Both the position numbers and the translations under genes were made by a program. Below the pieces are notes generated by a model. The model made no database searches. It saw nothing but the letters and a program-made list of their open reading frames with translations, and was not told the origin of the DNA. Positions 46,989 through 58,510 of a stretch of DNA of 64,000 bases are shown in pieces. Origin of the DNA: Rugalucina vietnamica (lineage: Eukaryota > Mollusca > Bivalvia > Lucinida > Lucinidae); the NCBI GenBank assembly GCA_964017185.1, contig OZ024883.1, positions 44,012,395 to 44,076,394 on the forward strand, in the 5' to 3' direction. Numbering within the stretch: the stretch's first letter is position 1; every line of letters starts with the position of its first letter.

Positions 46989-46995
<7 letters not shown>
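46430..46995 (-). mobile_element. Family A retroelement 3' end with degraded RT C-terminus
   Basis: cactcagttacccaaactta, gaaaacgtacataaagtgca, agcttctgcagtggttcaca and ggcgacgtagagccctgggc, then the antisense of the RT tail (gtcggggtcatcatagagtc, ctgacgctcgatccaccggc). On the minus strand this reads NPIMVDNYA, a frame break, then a VDRASDSMMTPT-like end. It abuts an (aaat)n tract at 46987. Confidence 0.8.
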
Positions 46996-47023
<28 letters not shown>

Positions 47024-47024
47024 A
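46987..47024. repeat. (AAAT)n microsatellite
   Basis: About nine aaat units directly adjoining the truncated RT coding end. Confidence 0.95.
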
Positions 47025-47149
47025 AACTGGCCAGGAAATAGAAAGAATAAGAATTAAAAAAGAATAGACAGTGGGAAGTCTACGAGGTGTGATCAGAAAG
47101 TTCTAAGCCTCAAGTGCTTGTGATTACCAGAGAATGAAAATCTGGTGAT

Positions 47150-48020
47150 TACTTTTCAATATAATCCCCCTTCAAGGCAATGCTTTCAGTCCATCTCTGT
47201 TCGAGCTTGATTATCCCTTCCAAATAGAAGTCCTTTTCCTGGTCCTCCAAATACTCGTTCACTGCCGCTTTGGCGCCTTCATTGCTTCCAAACTGTGTTC
47301 CACGAAGGTTGGATTTCAATTTTGGGAACAGATAGAAGTCAGAAGAGGCCATATCAGGAGAATATGGGGGATTAGGAAGGACTTCGAATCCGCATTCAGT
47401 CGCAGCAGTCATGGCAACTTGCGACGTGTGAGCAGGCGCATTGTCCTGCAAGAGCAGAACACCTCAAGTCAATTTTCATCTCCCCTTTCTTGCAATTTCC
47501 TGGCGCAAGCGCCTCAATTCTGCTGCATAATATGCACAAAATATCATGATTACCCCCTGACTATCCCAAAAGACTGAGGCCATCACTTTTAAACTCTTAA
47601 ACTTTTTGGGAGGGGGTGAGCCAGGGCGCTTCCATTGAATGCTTTGCATTTTCAACTCTGGGTCAAAGTGATGAACCCATGTCTCATCTTGGGTTACAAC
47701 TCGGTCGATAAAATCACCGGGGTCATCTTCATAGCGAGACAGGAGGTACCTAGAAATATCGAGCCGAGATCATTTTTGGTCATCAGTCAACACTTGCCGA
47801 GACCTTGGACATATCCAAGATATCCGTTAGAATTGTTTGCACTGCCCCAAAAATTATGCCGACTTCGCTCTCTCCCCCTCCCCCCCCCCCTCCCCGCTTA
47901 AATTCTGCAGCCCATTTTTTCACCATGCTATAAGAGAGAGACTCATTCCCAAGTGTTTTCATAAAGACTTCGTGTATTTCCTTGGGTTCAACTTTCTACA
48001 TTTGCAAGTTTGATGCAAGT
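47150..48020 (-). pseudogene. Mariner (DD34D) transposase pseudogene
   Basis: On the minus strand the N-terminal helix-turn-helix part appears first (NPKEIHEVFMKTLGNESLSY, then MVKKWAAEFKRG). The first aspartate motif follows (VTQDETWVHHFDPE, near 47690), then PPPKKFKSLKVMASVFWD. After a frame break the long frame at 47149-47451 has DNAPAHTS and PYSPDMASSDFYLFPKLKS. The second and third catalytic aspartates are 34 residues apart, the mariner signature. Damage: a G-rich insertion after FKRG (47876-47898), a stop or frame change near 47800 and another near 47460-47480. It therefore cannot encode active transposase. Confidence 0.85.
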
Positions 48021-48286
48021 TGTCCTCTTTAAATACTGTCGTAAAGCAATCAAGCGTGACCAAATGTTTTTTACTCTCCAGGGGCTCGTTTCACAAAGCG
48101 TTTTAAGACAAATTTTATCCTAAGTTTGAACTTAGGACTAATTTCAGTATAAGATATGTCTCATCCTTAAGATGTCCTAACTTTAGTCCTAACAAAGGAC
48201 ACAACTTATGATTGAACTTATTTTATAGTAAACTCAAAATGGCGGACGTTTTTATGTAAAGGGAAAACATGACAAAATATTACCAA

Positions 48287-48352
48287 GACCGAATTCGAAC
48301 TCGGATCGCCTGGACAGAAGACAACATAGCTTACCACTGAGCCACCGAGTCA
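48287..48352 (-). repeat. tRNA-like SINE head or pseudo-tRNA
   Basis: The minus strand shows gactcggtggctcagtggta (A-box-like) and gagttcgaattcggtc (B-box-like) about 35 bp apart. No SINE 3' domain follows in the right direction. A functional tRNA is not supported. Confidence 0.5.
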
Positions 48353-48406
48353 TATTTATTTTAAATTGGTTCAGTACTGATAAAGGCCAAATTTTTATTT
48401 TTGTTT

Positions 48407-48687
48407 GTTTGAGTTAATGCTTAACGCCCCATTCAACAGCTATGTTCAAGCCGAAACGTTGCCTCCTATTCATGAGGCGTTCATAGGATGCCATGGCATC
48501 CAAAACGTGCTTCAAATATACTCAGTCAAACTTATAACGCAACAACGATTTATTTGCTATGTAATACAAATAAACTTTATTTCCACTGGATTAGATTGCC
48601 GTGCGGTTGACACATCCAACAACATCTGGTTGTAACATTCTGTATTATGCGTCTCGAGAAATTAATCATTTTTCACGATCCAAAAGG
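48407..48687 (+). repeat. 281 bp duplicated block, copy 2
   Basis: Appears identical to 33138-33418. Here it is not inside a SINE but follows a tttttgtttgttt tract, which could be a relic of a SINE simple end in reverse. Confidence 0.85.
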
Positions 48688-48984
48688 AAGACTGACTTCC
48701 AGAATCTCTCAGGAGTCGCATGCCACCAAAATAATCGCTTTGGCCAATCTCATTCGAGCTCAATGGTCCATACACTGAAAGCCAAATTGTACCCTATTAA
48801 ATCATAGGCGATTGCTGAACAGCATATATATGGTAGACTGTATTACATTTCATTGAAAAGCGAAAACATGCCATAATCGTGATGCGTTGTGTTTGGCTCA
48901 GTATAAAATACCAAAGTAAGGCTTATGTGTATGGATGGTGTTACCTAACCCTGGTTTCTAGGCAGGCTCAGACATGAACGGTTC

Positions 48985-49264
48985 ATCAGGAAAACGTGTC
49001 CGTGTAATTTTTACCCCCTTGAACCCCACTTTTTTTATAGCAAAACTGGGGTTTGCAGGGGTAAACCTTTTTTTCTTATTTTTGCTCCAAAACATAGATT
49101 GTGGGTACTCGTTAGAACCGCCTCGGCGAGGCGGTTCTAACGTGTACCCACAATCTATGTTTTGAGCAAAAATAAGAAAAAAAATCACAGATTTTCTACT
49201 GAAATCTTTCAATTTTTACAACTTAAAAAAATCCTTGTATATTGCATGGGCGTGTTTTCGTAAG
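48985..49264. mobile_element. Family C palindromic element, copy 9 (best-preserved)
   Basis: catcaggaaaacgtgtccgt at the left and catgggcgtgttttcgtaag at the right. The central hairpin is perfect: gttagaaccgcctcgg / ccgaggcggttctaac, flanked by catagattgtgggtac and gtacccacaatctatg. Confidence 0.9.
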
Positions 49265-49988
49265 GTAACCAGTAGCCTAATCAGATAGCACGTCAGTAGC
49301 GTATAAACTTTGCTTGGAGCGGTACAAGCAGCCCATGTATTATTTCTCAGGGCCCCAATGGGTCAATTTTTTATTTTAACTGCAAACATCATGAACTGTA
49401 TACATAATTGCTAGTATAACTAGACCTAAGTTCAATATGGCAAATTCCCCAAATGATAAACAGATAGGCCGCCAGATGCATCAGGTTTATCATACAGTGT
49501 ATAAGGCAAACACTCGAGTTAAAGAGATTTGGTTTCGATTTGCAGACGAAATAGCCTATAGCATTACAATGAAACAGTTGGTAGATCTAAGTGCATGTAT
49601 TTTTATTGAAATAGAAAGAAAAAAAAGAAAAAAGAGAGAAAAACGGATTCGATCTCGGATAGCCCGGTTCATATTATGGCAAAAATACTAATTAAATTAC
49701 TTGCATAAATCCACTGAGCTATCACCAATATTAAATCAATTCTATTATTTAACTTACTTGAAACTAACTGTTTGTTGTGTTTGACCTCGAATTGAGATAA
49801 ATCTTATGAGCAAGTCACATTTTCAATCATAAGACAAGTCTTACCGTTAAGATAGATCACAAGTCACTCTCAGAGTAGTCTCGATCATAAGATAAGATAT
49901 GTCATAAGAGAGCTTCGTGAAACGAGCTACAGGTGACTTTGACAGACTGAACAAGGATTTTGTCTTATGGAATGCTGATCACACCTCG

Positions 49989-50439
49989 TACATTCTAACA
50001 TGCTTTTTGGTCATACAAAATAGCAAGTATAAAAACATTTATTAACAGCTAGGGGTATGCAATTTAAGCTTGGTAAAATACATGTCGAGCAAACAGTAAA
50101 TATAAAAGCATCTAAATATACAGATATACATACAATCTGAGTTTAAATATATGTAAATACCATGCATTTATATCATATAGCATCGTTTACTTGGCCACGC
50201 CCTTTTTCTGCTAAATGTAGCAGTATTATAGATATTAACATACTCTTTTACTGCCATGCCTCTCAAAACATCAATATCTCACTGCCAAGCATATATTTTT
50301 ATAATCATTTTTATTGATTAATCTATTTATTAAGTATGATGTATGCGCATATCATATATCACTGAAAAGGCCTTTTTATGCTAAAAAAATCTGATATACA
50401 ACACATTTACCAACCTATATTAAAAACTTTCATCTATAA
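49989..50439. other. No recognisable gene
   Basis: Strongly AT-rich with tatata-like strings; no frame. Confidence 0.4.
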
Positions 50440-50640
50440 CCCGGGACATATGGGTATACCCGTAAAACGACGTTAGGCGACTAAGTGGGACAAGCGCTTA
50501 AGTAGGAAAAAAGTTGCGACTATCTAGGAAACCGTCCGTCAGGCGCTTAAATGGGAAATGCGACTAAGTGGGGAATGCGACTAAGTGGGAAAACGACTGA
50601 CTTGGAAAAGAAAATACGAGTCGGACTTATAACTGCAACT
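50440..50640. repeat. Degenerate short-motif repeat
   Basis: Repeated gcgactaagtggga or close variants near 50477, 50561, 50577 and 50594 with gcgcttaa spacers. Probably an old tandem repeat. Confidence 0.55.
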
Positions 50641-50655
50641 TGTTAGGACATCAAT

Positions 50656-50750
50656 ACGCCGTGTCTTGAGAAAACCTATCTCAAACGTTTTCGACCCTAT
50701 CCAACACAAAAATGTGTACAGCTAAAGAACAGGGTAAGAGGCTCCTACTT
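50656..50750. mobile_element. Family B left-end fragment
   Basis: gccgtgtcttgagaaaacct, cgaccctatccaacacaaaa, tgtacagctaaagaacaggg. Only the left third of the element. Confidence 0.55.
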
Positions 50751-50769
50751 TATGATTAAGGCACTGTCT

Positions 50770-50965
50770 CTGTAATAAAGGTCAATTCGGACCTTTTGGC
50801 TAAAAGTCGGGCCTGATTCGGACCTCAGCTGTGGACAGTTCCGGGACCGCCGCTAATTCGGACCTCGACCACTGGTCGATTCTGACCCCGCAAAATCGAG
50901 GTCCGAACTGCCAATAACTTTTTGAAATAAGGTCCGAATTAGCCACTTGAGGTCAGAATTGTCCA
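50770..50965. repeat. Repeat built on aattcggacct and its complement
   Basis: aattcggacctttt, gattcggacctcag, taattcggacctcga, then inverted gaggtccgaactg, aaggtccgaattag and gaggtcagaattg. Direct copies on the left and inverted copies on the right make an imperfect multi-hairpin of about 190 bp. Confidence 0.65.
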
Positions 50966-52165
50966 TAATTTATAATGACTACCGATTTTCAATTACCAGT
51001 TTTCTGAAATTCAAACTTTCTGATACTGGCATTGTACATGTACATCGAAAACGTCGATTTTGTGTGTGTGTGAATGGGGGGTGCCATTTTATAATTTTAC
51101 ACTTTTCGTAACGAATAACTTTGCGTCACCGTCCATCAAAATCTCTGGTCTGCAAAGCATTAATAGTTTAGCATGTTGTGCATTTTTTGTATAACAAACT
51201 GATTAATGAAGATTGTGGTTGATATTCTCAAATGTAACAATGATAAAACATACAAACCTGTAACTTATGGCGAATAACAAACAATTTAGCACAAAATAAA
51301 CATAATCCATTTTTGCCTCTCAGACACAATAACAGTACAATCTCTTATCGTATCTTTAATTCTAGATCCGACAGTGGAATCTTCAGTTTATTATCTCTCC
51401 TGAGAGTTTAAAGACGTCAGAATTATCTATTCGAACTTGGCCACCTGTCGGCTCACCATCTTTAATTCACCCATTAAAACCTAATGGAATCTTCTTTCCT
51501 CGAACTTTGGACCAGCTCATTTTCGTTATTATGGATGTTTGGTTGTCCAAGCCTTTCATCTTAACAAATAAGTTTCTTATCTGTTATGCAAATAAAGAAA
51601 ATTTAGATCAGACACCGCATTTGGTGGCGTCAAATCTTGGTTTGAACTATTTCTAAGGTTCCTTAAAACAGACCACGTGGCATAAATTTCCAGAACATCC
51701 TGGGAATCTTTCTGAATGCAAGGTGTGTTGATTACCCTAGATACATCTCTGTTACCACATGTTATGGAAACACTAGCTAATCCTGATTAACTAATCCGAC
51801 AGAGACGCAACGTAGGACGGTTTTGGAGGACAATTTATCTTCAGAGTATTTTTGAATAAGATATTTTGTTCTTTATGGTTGCTATGAGTGCATGATGCAG
51901 GCGCTATACATGACGTGTTGATAAATGATAATATTAGGGGATCTTTTCTGTAAAAAATGTAAAACCTCTGGAACTGCAGTTAGCAGTTTAACGGGCTCCA
52001 CACATATTCCAGGAAAAGATTCCCTGATGTTATTAGCAGCTCAGGAAGATTAGAAATAACATGCATACCATGCACTAGGTCATTAATAGCAAAATCAAAC
52101 CAAATGAAACTTTAATTTCAAAACCGTAACTCATTAAACCTGGCGTCCCTTTTATGGAACATAGG
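50966..52165. other. No recognisable gene
   Basis: AT-rich spacer without a frame worth calling. Confidence 0.4.
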
Positions 52166-52230
52166 CAAACAGAACAACCCCAGATGTGACGCCGCAGACC
52201 GCGGCGTCCCATCTGGGGCTATTCTGTTTG
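52166..52230. repeat. 65 bp hairpin
   Basis: caaacagaacaaccccagat and atctggggctattctgtttg enclose gacgccgc / gcggcgtc: a compact GC-rich stem in AT-rich DNA. The role is unknown. Confidence 0.75.
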
Positions 52231-52679
52231 CTTGGAGGAATTTCATCGAAAAATGATATAAACATTTAAAAAAAAAAATTACTCCTAACACCCCTATAAA
52301 TGAAAGTGGACTCACCCAATTGACGATGATGGTAAAATCCATTCGTCAAATATGGGTTAATTTCAAAACCTACTAAAACAATATCCACAAAAACCTCCTA
52401 CATTGCTCTCCGTGATCTGGCTTCTTGCCCTAATTACACCGGTAGCGTCATTAGCATCTGCTAAGTTAATGAGATAAACAAAGTATAGGAAGATTACATG
52501 AACTCAGGTAAAATAACAAGTCGTTACATATGTTAAAACAATTATTGCGAAATAATGCGAACGAAAACTTTTTTCTGTATATACTGAGACACTTTAGTAA
52601 CGCGACCGTCGTTGAACAATACATCAAACTGTATGTAGTTACGCAGTTAAAGCCCATCCGAAGGCCAGCCGCATGTGTC

Positions 52680-52744
52680 ATTGATATTTGTATTCTTTAT
52701 TCTTCTAGGCTCATTGATATTTGTATTCTTTATTCTTCTAGGCT
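52680..52744 (+). repeat. 32 bp tandem duplication
   Basis: cattgatatttgtattcttt then attcttctaggct occurs twice in a row. It lies inside a 91-codon plus frame that I do not regard as a gene. Confidence 0.85.
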
Positions 52745-53179
52745 TGCAGCACATTTGCGTTCCATTTTCGAGAAAGTTGGTTCACTGGCACCCTTCTGGG
52801 CCTAATGTAACGTTACTAGAGCCTTGGAACTCTGGATATCAAAATTTCATATGATCATACTTAAGCAGCGAAGAAAGAAACGCTGATCTGAGTAACATAA
52901 TCGGGGGTGGAGGCTACTTCTCAGATGGCTAGAAGCTTTATAATTATGTTTTTGTTTATATAAACGAAGATCAACTGATCGGCGTCTTGTAATTACCTTT
53001 AGTTTTAAACAATAAATACGCCCCTTGTTTGCGGTCGACCTCAATGCCCTGATGCATGTTAATTGTTTAACTCATCTTGTTCAAAACAAATAAAATAAAA
53101 CATTTCCATAAAAGGTAAAATTGTTTATACGACAATGAGGACTTAGATCAGCTAGTTGTGCTATATTGACCAGCTGAAA

Positions 53180-53424
53180 GACTTGAATTAGCCACTGCAT
53201 GAGAAAACCAACAAAATGCTTAAGGCGAAAACAAAGGCGCAGATCAGCTGTGCAGTAACTGCACAGCTGATCAGCGCCTTCGTTTTCGCTACTCGGATAA
53301 CTACAGTTCCTCTTCTACTTATATCCAAAATTTCAAGCTTCTAACATGTTTCTGTAACTGTACAGCACGGTTTGTGTCGGACCTGGTCGGAACCCAAATT
53401 GTTGGTTTTCTCACGCATAGGCTC
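53180..53424. mobile_element. Family B palindromic element, copy 10
   Basis: gccactgcatgagaaaacca at the left, ggttttctcacgcataggct at the right. The near-perfect core is gcgcagatcagctgtgcagt / actgcacagctgatcagcgc. The internal single-copy half is on the opposite side to copies 1-7, so this one is inverted. Confidence 0.8.
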
Positions 53425-53455
53425 AAATTCTTTGAAATAGTTAGATCCGATCTGA

Positions 53456-53612
53456 CCTGTGCATGAGAAACCCAACAATTTAGGGTTTCGACCAGGTCTG
53501 ACACAAACCGGGCCTGCATTCACAGAAGCAGTCTAGAAGCTTTGCCATTTCGAATTTAAGAAGATTGATAGTACTTGTTTTCGCATATACAGATTGTTGT
53601 TTTTATTATGGG
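53456..53612. mobile_element. Family B palindromic element, copy 11 (core deleted)
   Basis: tgtgcatgagaaacccaaca, cgaccaggtctgacacaaac, cagaagcagtctagaagctt, then gattgttgtttttattatgg. The central palindrome is gone. It lies 30 bp from copy 10 in opposite orientation. Confidence 0.75.
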
Positions 53613-54038
53613 GCGACCAATCTCTGATTTGAGTGTTTTGGCTTTTGTTGATAGCAATGTCCGGAAGCAGATTTTGTCATTGCATATGCATGTACCACGC
53701 CATGTTTGGTCAACGTTTTCAATTTAAAATGACACACCATACATTTCCACTGGTCAATGTCACGGAAAAATCGTATTGTCTGCTCGATGCCTTACATCAG
53801 CGGCAAACAGTTAACTATTTGCCGAGACGGCTAGCTATCCTAACCGCTCTGTCGTCGTGCTGACTCTCACAGTGACAGACTGGTCATTATTTTGTGCACA
53901 TCTTATCGCTGTTAATGGACAAGAGTCGAAGATGGGCAAATAGCTACAAGGTTTTATGGAAAACGAATATACCGAGCATAAGGATCGGTTTCGGTGGTCT
54001 GTTTGCAATCTAAAAAGTCTTCTGTGCATCAAAAATTT

Positions 54039-54256
54039 GGCCGCGTCATGTGAAAACCGGATTTTTGCCAAGGCGAAAACAAAGGCGCAGATCAGCTGTG
54101 CAGTAACCTAATCAGCAGCTTTGTTTCGCTACTCGGATAGCACAATGCCTCATCTACTTATATCCGAAATTTCAAGCTTCTAGCCTTCTTCTATGACTGT
54201 AGAAGCCAATTTGTGTCGAACTTGATCGGAAACCCCGAAAACCGGTTTTGTCATGT
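54039..54256. mobile_element. Family B palindromic element, copy 12
   Basis: gccgcgtcatgtgaaaaccg at the left, gaaaaccggttttgtcatgt at the right. The half core gcgcagatcagctgtgcagt is kept; its mirror half is shortened. Another end fragment (gagccgcgccatgagaaaac) follows at 54342. Confidence 0.75.
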
Positions 54257-55354
54257 CAGCAGCAGAAAATTATTATGAGGATTGTGAAAATATATTACAA
54301 TGTAAAAGTTTTCAGAACAAACATTATATAATTTTACAACTGAGCCGCGCCATGAGAAAACCGGAGTTTTGCCTAATATACAGCTCCTTTTCATAAGTTT
54401 AATACATACCGATTTTTTTGGGCGGAATTGCGTACAGTATGCTTTGTCAAGAAAAAATTACGTCATTGTTATTGCGTAATAAAAACAATTACATCTCGTA
54501 TGTTATTTCTTATAGCCCTAATTGTTTTCACATTCAGCTTCCGGTGCGCATGCGCGCTACGGTATGTTGTGATTATGTGCAATCGAGAAACCAAGTGAGT
54601 TGACCTAGAAAAGATTTAGAATTCGGAATAGCGAGTGACTTGAAAGCGTAAGTTTGTAAATGACGTCAAGTTTGTTTGTTTTGTCAACAATGTTATTCTA
54701 GTAGATGTAAAGTTTTTCATCGTTATTTTGACCTAGATAGTGCTGGGTTTGCTTCGATGTATAGGTAAAATTAAATTACTTCGACCGTGCCGATATGTTA
54801 ATGGGACTGATATATACCTATGTTCTCAATAATGCGATTTTGTCACGGTAAACAATATACGACTACGTGCTTCACATTTCACTTGAAAAATGTGTAAAAC
54901 AAAAATAGGTGTTATTGTTTTTAAAACTTCCATCACTTGAGTTCATGCGGCAGGGTCAAAAAATTTACCTATACCAGATGATGTATTTAAATGAGGTTTC
55001 CAAAAGGGACTTCGCTTTATTTATTGGTTTTACATTCGGAGGCAACATAGGCTTAAATCCTCATTAAGCGCCTCTTTCCCCATTGTATGCCCCTTTCCTT
55101 GGTTTCCGGCTCGTGCGCCTAAAAATAGAATGCACTGCGGTAACCAGTCTGTTTGTGTTTGGGTATGAATTTGTATTACATAAACAGGTAGTGATGCGGC
55201 TATATAGTTCCATATTTAATTTATATTTGAGAAGAAAGTTCTTATTTTGTATAGACATATCAAGAACGATCTAAGTCGTACAATTGTTTTTACGAGTAAA
55301 TTGTTTATTACAATTTGGTTAACCTTGTTTATTATGACGTAATTATCTAACCCA

Positions 55355-55785
55355 CGCTTAGGCCCACAGATACTCGGGGTTACTGTTTAGATTTTGCAAA
55401 AAGCTAATACTTGTACTTTTTTTTTTTTTAAATTATTCTTGTATTTTTTTCTTCTTCATTTAGCTTTTCTGCATTAGTCCTGACCTTATACAACTAGAAA
55501 AATATGTCTAGAATACATAAAAAGCATTAGAAATACTGATAAGCAATCACTAATGTAAAGAAAAAGTGTTTTTTCTCTACATTCAGGATGGCATATCAGT
55601 ATTTCGATTGCTTTCTATAGATTCTAGACATTTTTTTCTAATTTTGCAAGGTCACGACTATTGCAGAAAAGCTCAAAAAGATAACAAAAAATATAATTGT
55701 AAGTTTTGAAAAAAAGAGTACAAGTATGAGCTTTTGAAAAAGTCTAAACAGTAACCCCAAGTATCTGTGCTTAGGCCTACTTTTT
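55355..55785. mobile_element. Palindromic MITE-like element
   Basis: Outer arms: acgcttaggcccacagatac and gtatctgtgcttaggcctac. Inner arms: tatgtctagaatacataaaa and atagattctagacatttttt. A small hairpin tgtaaagaaaaagtg / ttttttctctaca closes the centre. The minus frame at 55638-55871 is incidental. Confidence 0.75.
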
Positions 55786-55787
55786 TT

Positions 55788-55932
55788 GACCTCATCACAG
55801 GCGCTTGAAGTCCTATATATAATTATAATCATAGTGTAAGTCAATATAGAATATATATTGACCTTAGGCACTACCGTAAATCTGATGCTTTTTGGGTCAC
55901 TAATGTAACTTCAAGCGCCTGTGACCTCATTA
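55788..55932. mobile_element. Short MITE-like element with 22 bp inverted ends
   Basis: gacctcatcacaggcgcttg, aagt at the left and acttcaagcgcctgtgacct, cat at the right; about 145 bp. Directly adjoins the preceding palindrome. Confidence 0.75.
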
Positions 55933-57239
55933 GCCATTTTGATTCTGAGTCAACAACAACAACAACAGACGCCTGGATTTCCTGTTAATTAATGTATTAA
56001 TTTTGCTAATATTTTGGTGAGTATTGTTGATGTTTTTGTCGTTATATTACGAAGAGGGGGTCTTAGTATTACTGCTTAAAAGCGGCGATTGTTCAATGAA
56101 TTCTTCAAGATAAAACAACTTGCATTCGTTCCGGCTGGCTAATTTTTATTAACTTTACTGCATACTAAGCAAATCTGATCCACATTCCAAATTGTATAGG
56201 ACAACGCTGCGATTAATGGACAATTTCTGTGATTTTCGAGCTATTTTTTTCAACAGTTTTCCATTGTTTCTATGGGCGTTTATGCTTTTTGACCACCGCT
56301 GCTTTATTTCTTTTAACTCGCTGAAAATTTCCAAACTGTGTTTCGTGGCTAGAGGTAAACAATAATCATTCTTTCTAAAAATGTACATACCTTCAAAGTT
56401 AGCCGCGGTTTCGGAGAGAAAAAGAAGGTGATCGATCACTGGTCCACCTGACCCTGATTCACGCTGTATGATGGTGGGTGTGTTAAAATGACGTCACTGA
56501 GAATGTGACGTGATGACGTCATAAATTGACATATTGGAAAACATGGCGAAGGTTCAAGCTTGCATATGGTATGTACACATGCATTCTCCACTGCATGTCT
56601 GATCCGCAAATTTATCAAACATGGCTTTTTTTTTATCGATCACTAGTCCCTTTACGCTACTATATAATTTTGCGCCTCGTTCGTCTTCTTTACAAGCGCG
56701 CCATGGAGGTCTGCGATTTTTTAGTCACTCTTGAATTCTTTTAAAATTTTGAAATGGACGCCACCAAAATTTCACCCAAAAGTGTTTCTAAAGGTCATAG
56801 GATTCTTGGAAGCGGACAAAAGTTAATGTCGTTGGAATTTAAGGAGGTCTCCTAATGGAAAATTGTCTGTGTCCATTACCCATTTCCCGCCAAACTTGAC
56901 TGTGAAAACCAGCACCGTTCAATACCCAGCTTAGTGACTCAGCAGGATACCACTGCGTCAAGAATGCGTTAACTCCGGCCCAGAAGAGAAGTTGGAAAAG
57001 GTATCGAGATGTAGCTTTAGCTGTGCAACTGCAAGCTGCTGAATTTTGGGTTTTGGATACAGTTACTATCTGAACACCATCTTTCAGAAACTGCATTTTT
57101 CAAAATCTCACTTTTGTGAAACACTACAAGAAAAATATGACTATGTCATCTTTTTGCAACCCAAAAGTCGTAAAAAGTGCTGCAAAAATTTAAAAAATCG
57201 GTTTACAAGTAAAATAATTATGCCCAACAATTACCGTAT
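55933..57239. other. No supported gene
   Basis: Frames of 94 (56155-56439, -), 72 (56526-56744, +) and 85 (56839-57096, -) codons have no recognisable domain. A minus frame with basic helices at 56155-56439 is the most protein-like, but has no further support. Confidence 0.3.
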
Positions 57240-57639
57240 TCGTTCTAATTAGCGCACAGTGCGCATAATTATTCAAAATAACTTAAAAGTTTAGGTAACA
57301 AAATATCGTTCTAATAAGCGCACACACTACGAACGAAAACAACACATAAACCTCCATGTCAGAAATACCAATGATGATGTCATTCTGTATCTAAACGTGT
57401 GAGACCAAAGCAAAAAGAAAAAGTTATAACTTGGACCAAAACTGATCTTTTATGGACTTAAGTAACGAGTTGATTAATAAGTCATTCAGTCATGGTTATC
57501 GAATCTTTCACGCATTTAATAGTATTAGTATGAAATTTCGTTAAATATTCATTTATTATTATTATTGTAATTATTACTATTATTATTATTATTATTATTA
57601 AAATACCGGGTCATGGGAAAAGGTACAACTGACGGGTAA

Positions 57640-57905
57640 TAAATATAAAATTATGTGTGTGGGTGGTGGGGCGGGGAGGTGGGGGGTTTAATCCGGTTTT
57701 ACAGGACCCTAACTTCACCCTCAGCTACTGCAGCTGTTCACAACATTTGGTTGGTTGTTCGGTCCTCGTGGTGAATCTCTAACTAGTCAATGCATCATAA
57801 TAAACACCACGAGGACTCACAGATACAACAAGCTACCCGGCAGTCGGAGATCCCTGAAGAACCAAACAACATCACTGAAGTTGAACCCCTATGGGCCAAG
57901 CAACC
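57640..57905 (-). mobile_element. Family A fragment
   Basis: tttaatccggttttacagga, ctactgcagctgttcacaac and tggttgttcggtcctcgtgg, ending in a poly-G run. Preceded by an (att)n microsatellite at about 57553-57600. Confidence 0.7.
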
Positions 57906-57935
57906 TCGGGGGGGGGGGGGGGTGGGGGTTAACTC

Positions 57936-58175
57936 AGAGGTAATTTTGGTACGGACGTGCCGCTCGATACTTTAAAACATACCCATTCATATACCTGGTA
58001 ATCGAAAAAAGGGACCCATTCATATATCATGCCTTCGAAAAAATTGACCCATTCAGAGGTAATTTTGGTACGGACGTGCCGCTCGATACTCTAAAACATA
58101 CCCCATTCATATACCTGGTAATCGAAAAAAGGGACCCATTCATATATCATGCCTTCGAAAAAATTGACCCATTCA
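57936..58175 (+). repeat. 118 bp tandem repeat, two units
   Basis: cagaggtaattttggtacgg then acgtgccgctcgatact begins at 57936 and again at 58054. Each unit contains tcgaaaaaagggacccattc and tgccttcgaaaaaattgacc. A related single sequence is at 36560-36640. Confidence 0.85.
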
Positions 58176-58510
58176 TATATTATTTGATTGTACATAATTT
58201 TGACCTATACACAATTATATACCATATAATTATATAGTCACCAAGATATTTTTAGATCACACAATTCGATTCTGTAATCATCTCGTTCATTCAGTGTGAG
58301 GTCTTAAACAGGAATAAAGGCTTTATCAGTGTAAATTTAGAGAAAACTATTGAAACAGTATACTTAAAATAGATGTATACAGACATTAGAAGCAACACTG
58401 TCTAATAAATAGCAGGAAATAATCTGTATTTCGAATATTTAGGCAACTTTAAACCAAATACCTCAACAGCGGAAATAGCCGGAAATTGACGAAGACGCGT
58501 TCGGAATTTA

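Larger units (their letters stand above)
48081..49930. mobile_element. Inverted-repeat element nested in the mariner (Harbinger-like ends?)
   Basis: Left end ggggctcgtttcacaaagc and right end gcttcgtgaaacgagctac are imperfect inverted repeats. Both subterminal regions are rich in taagat/cataag strings (aagatatgtctcatcctta left, cataagataagatatgtcat right). The ends resemble those I associate with PIF/Harbinger-type elements, but no transposase is recognised and no clear target duplication is seen. An 84-codon plus frame (49437-49691) ends in a very basic stretch (RKKRKKREKR) and might be a remnant of a coding part. Confidence 0.55.
47083..49988 (-). mobile_element. Mariner transposon, broken and nested
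   Basis: TA-flanked terminal inverted repeats cgaggtgtgatcag (47083-47096) and ctgatcacacctcg (49975-49988). The transposase pseudogene occupies the left third. A second inverted-repeat element (48081-49930) has inserted near the transposase 5' end, and a tRNA-like head, the 281 bp block and a family C copy lie inside that. The empty mariner would be about 1.05 kb, a usual size. Confidence 0.85.

Noticed and set aside
49437-49691. 84-codon frame with basic tail as a transposase DNA-binding protein
   Set aside because: Position inside an inverted-repeat element is suggestive, but no motif is recognisable, so no CDS is called.
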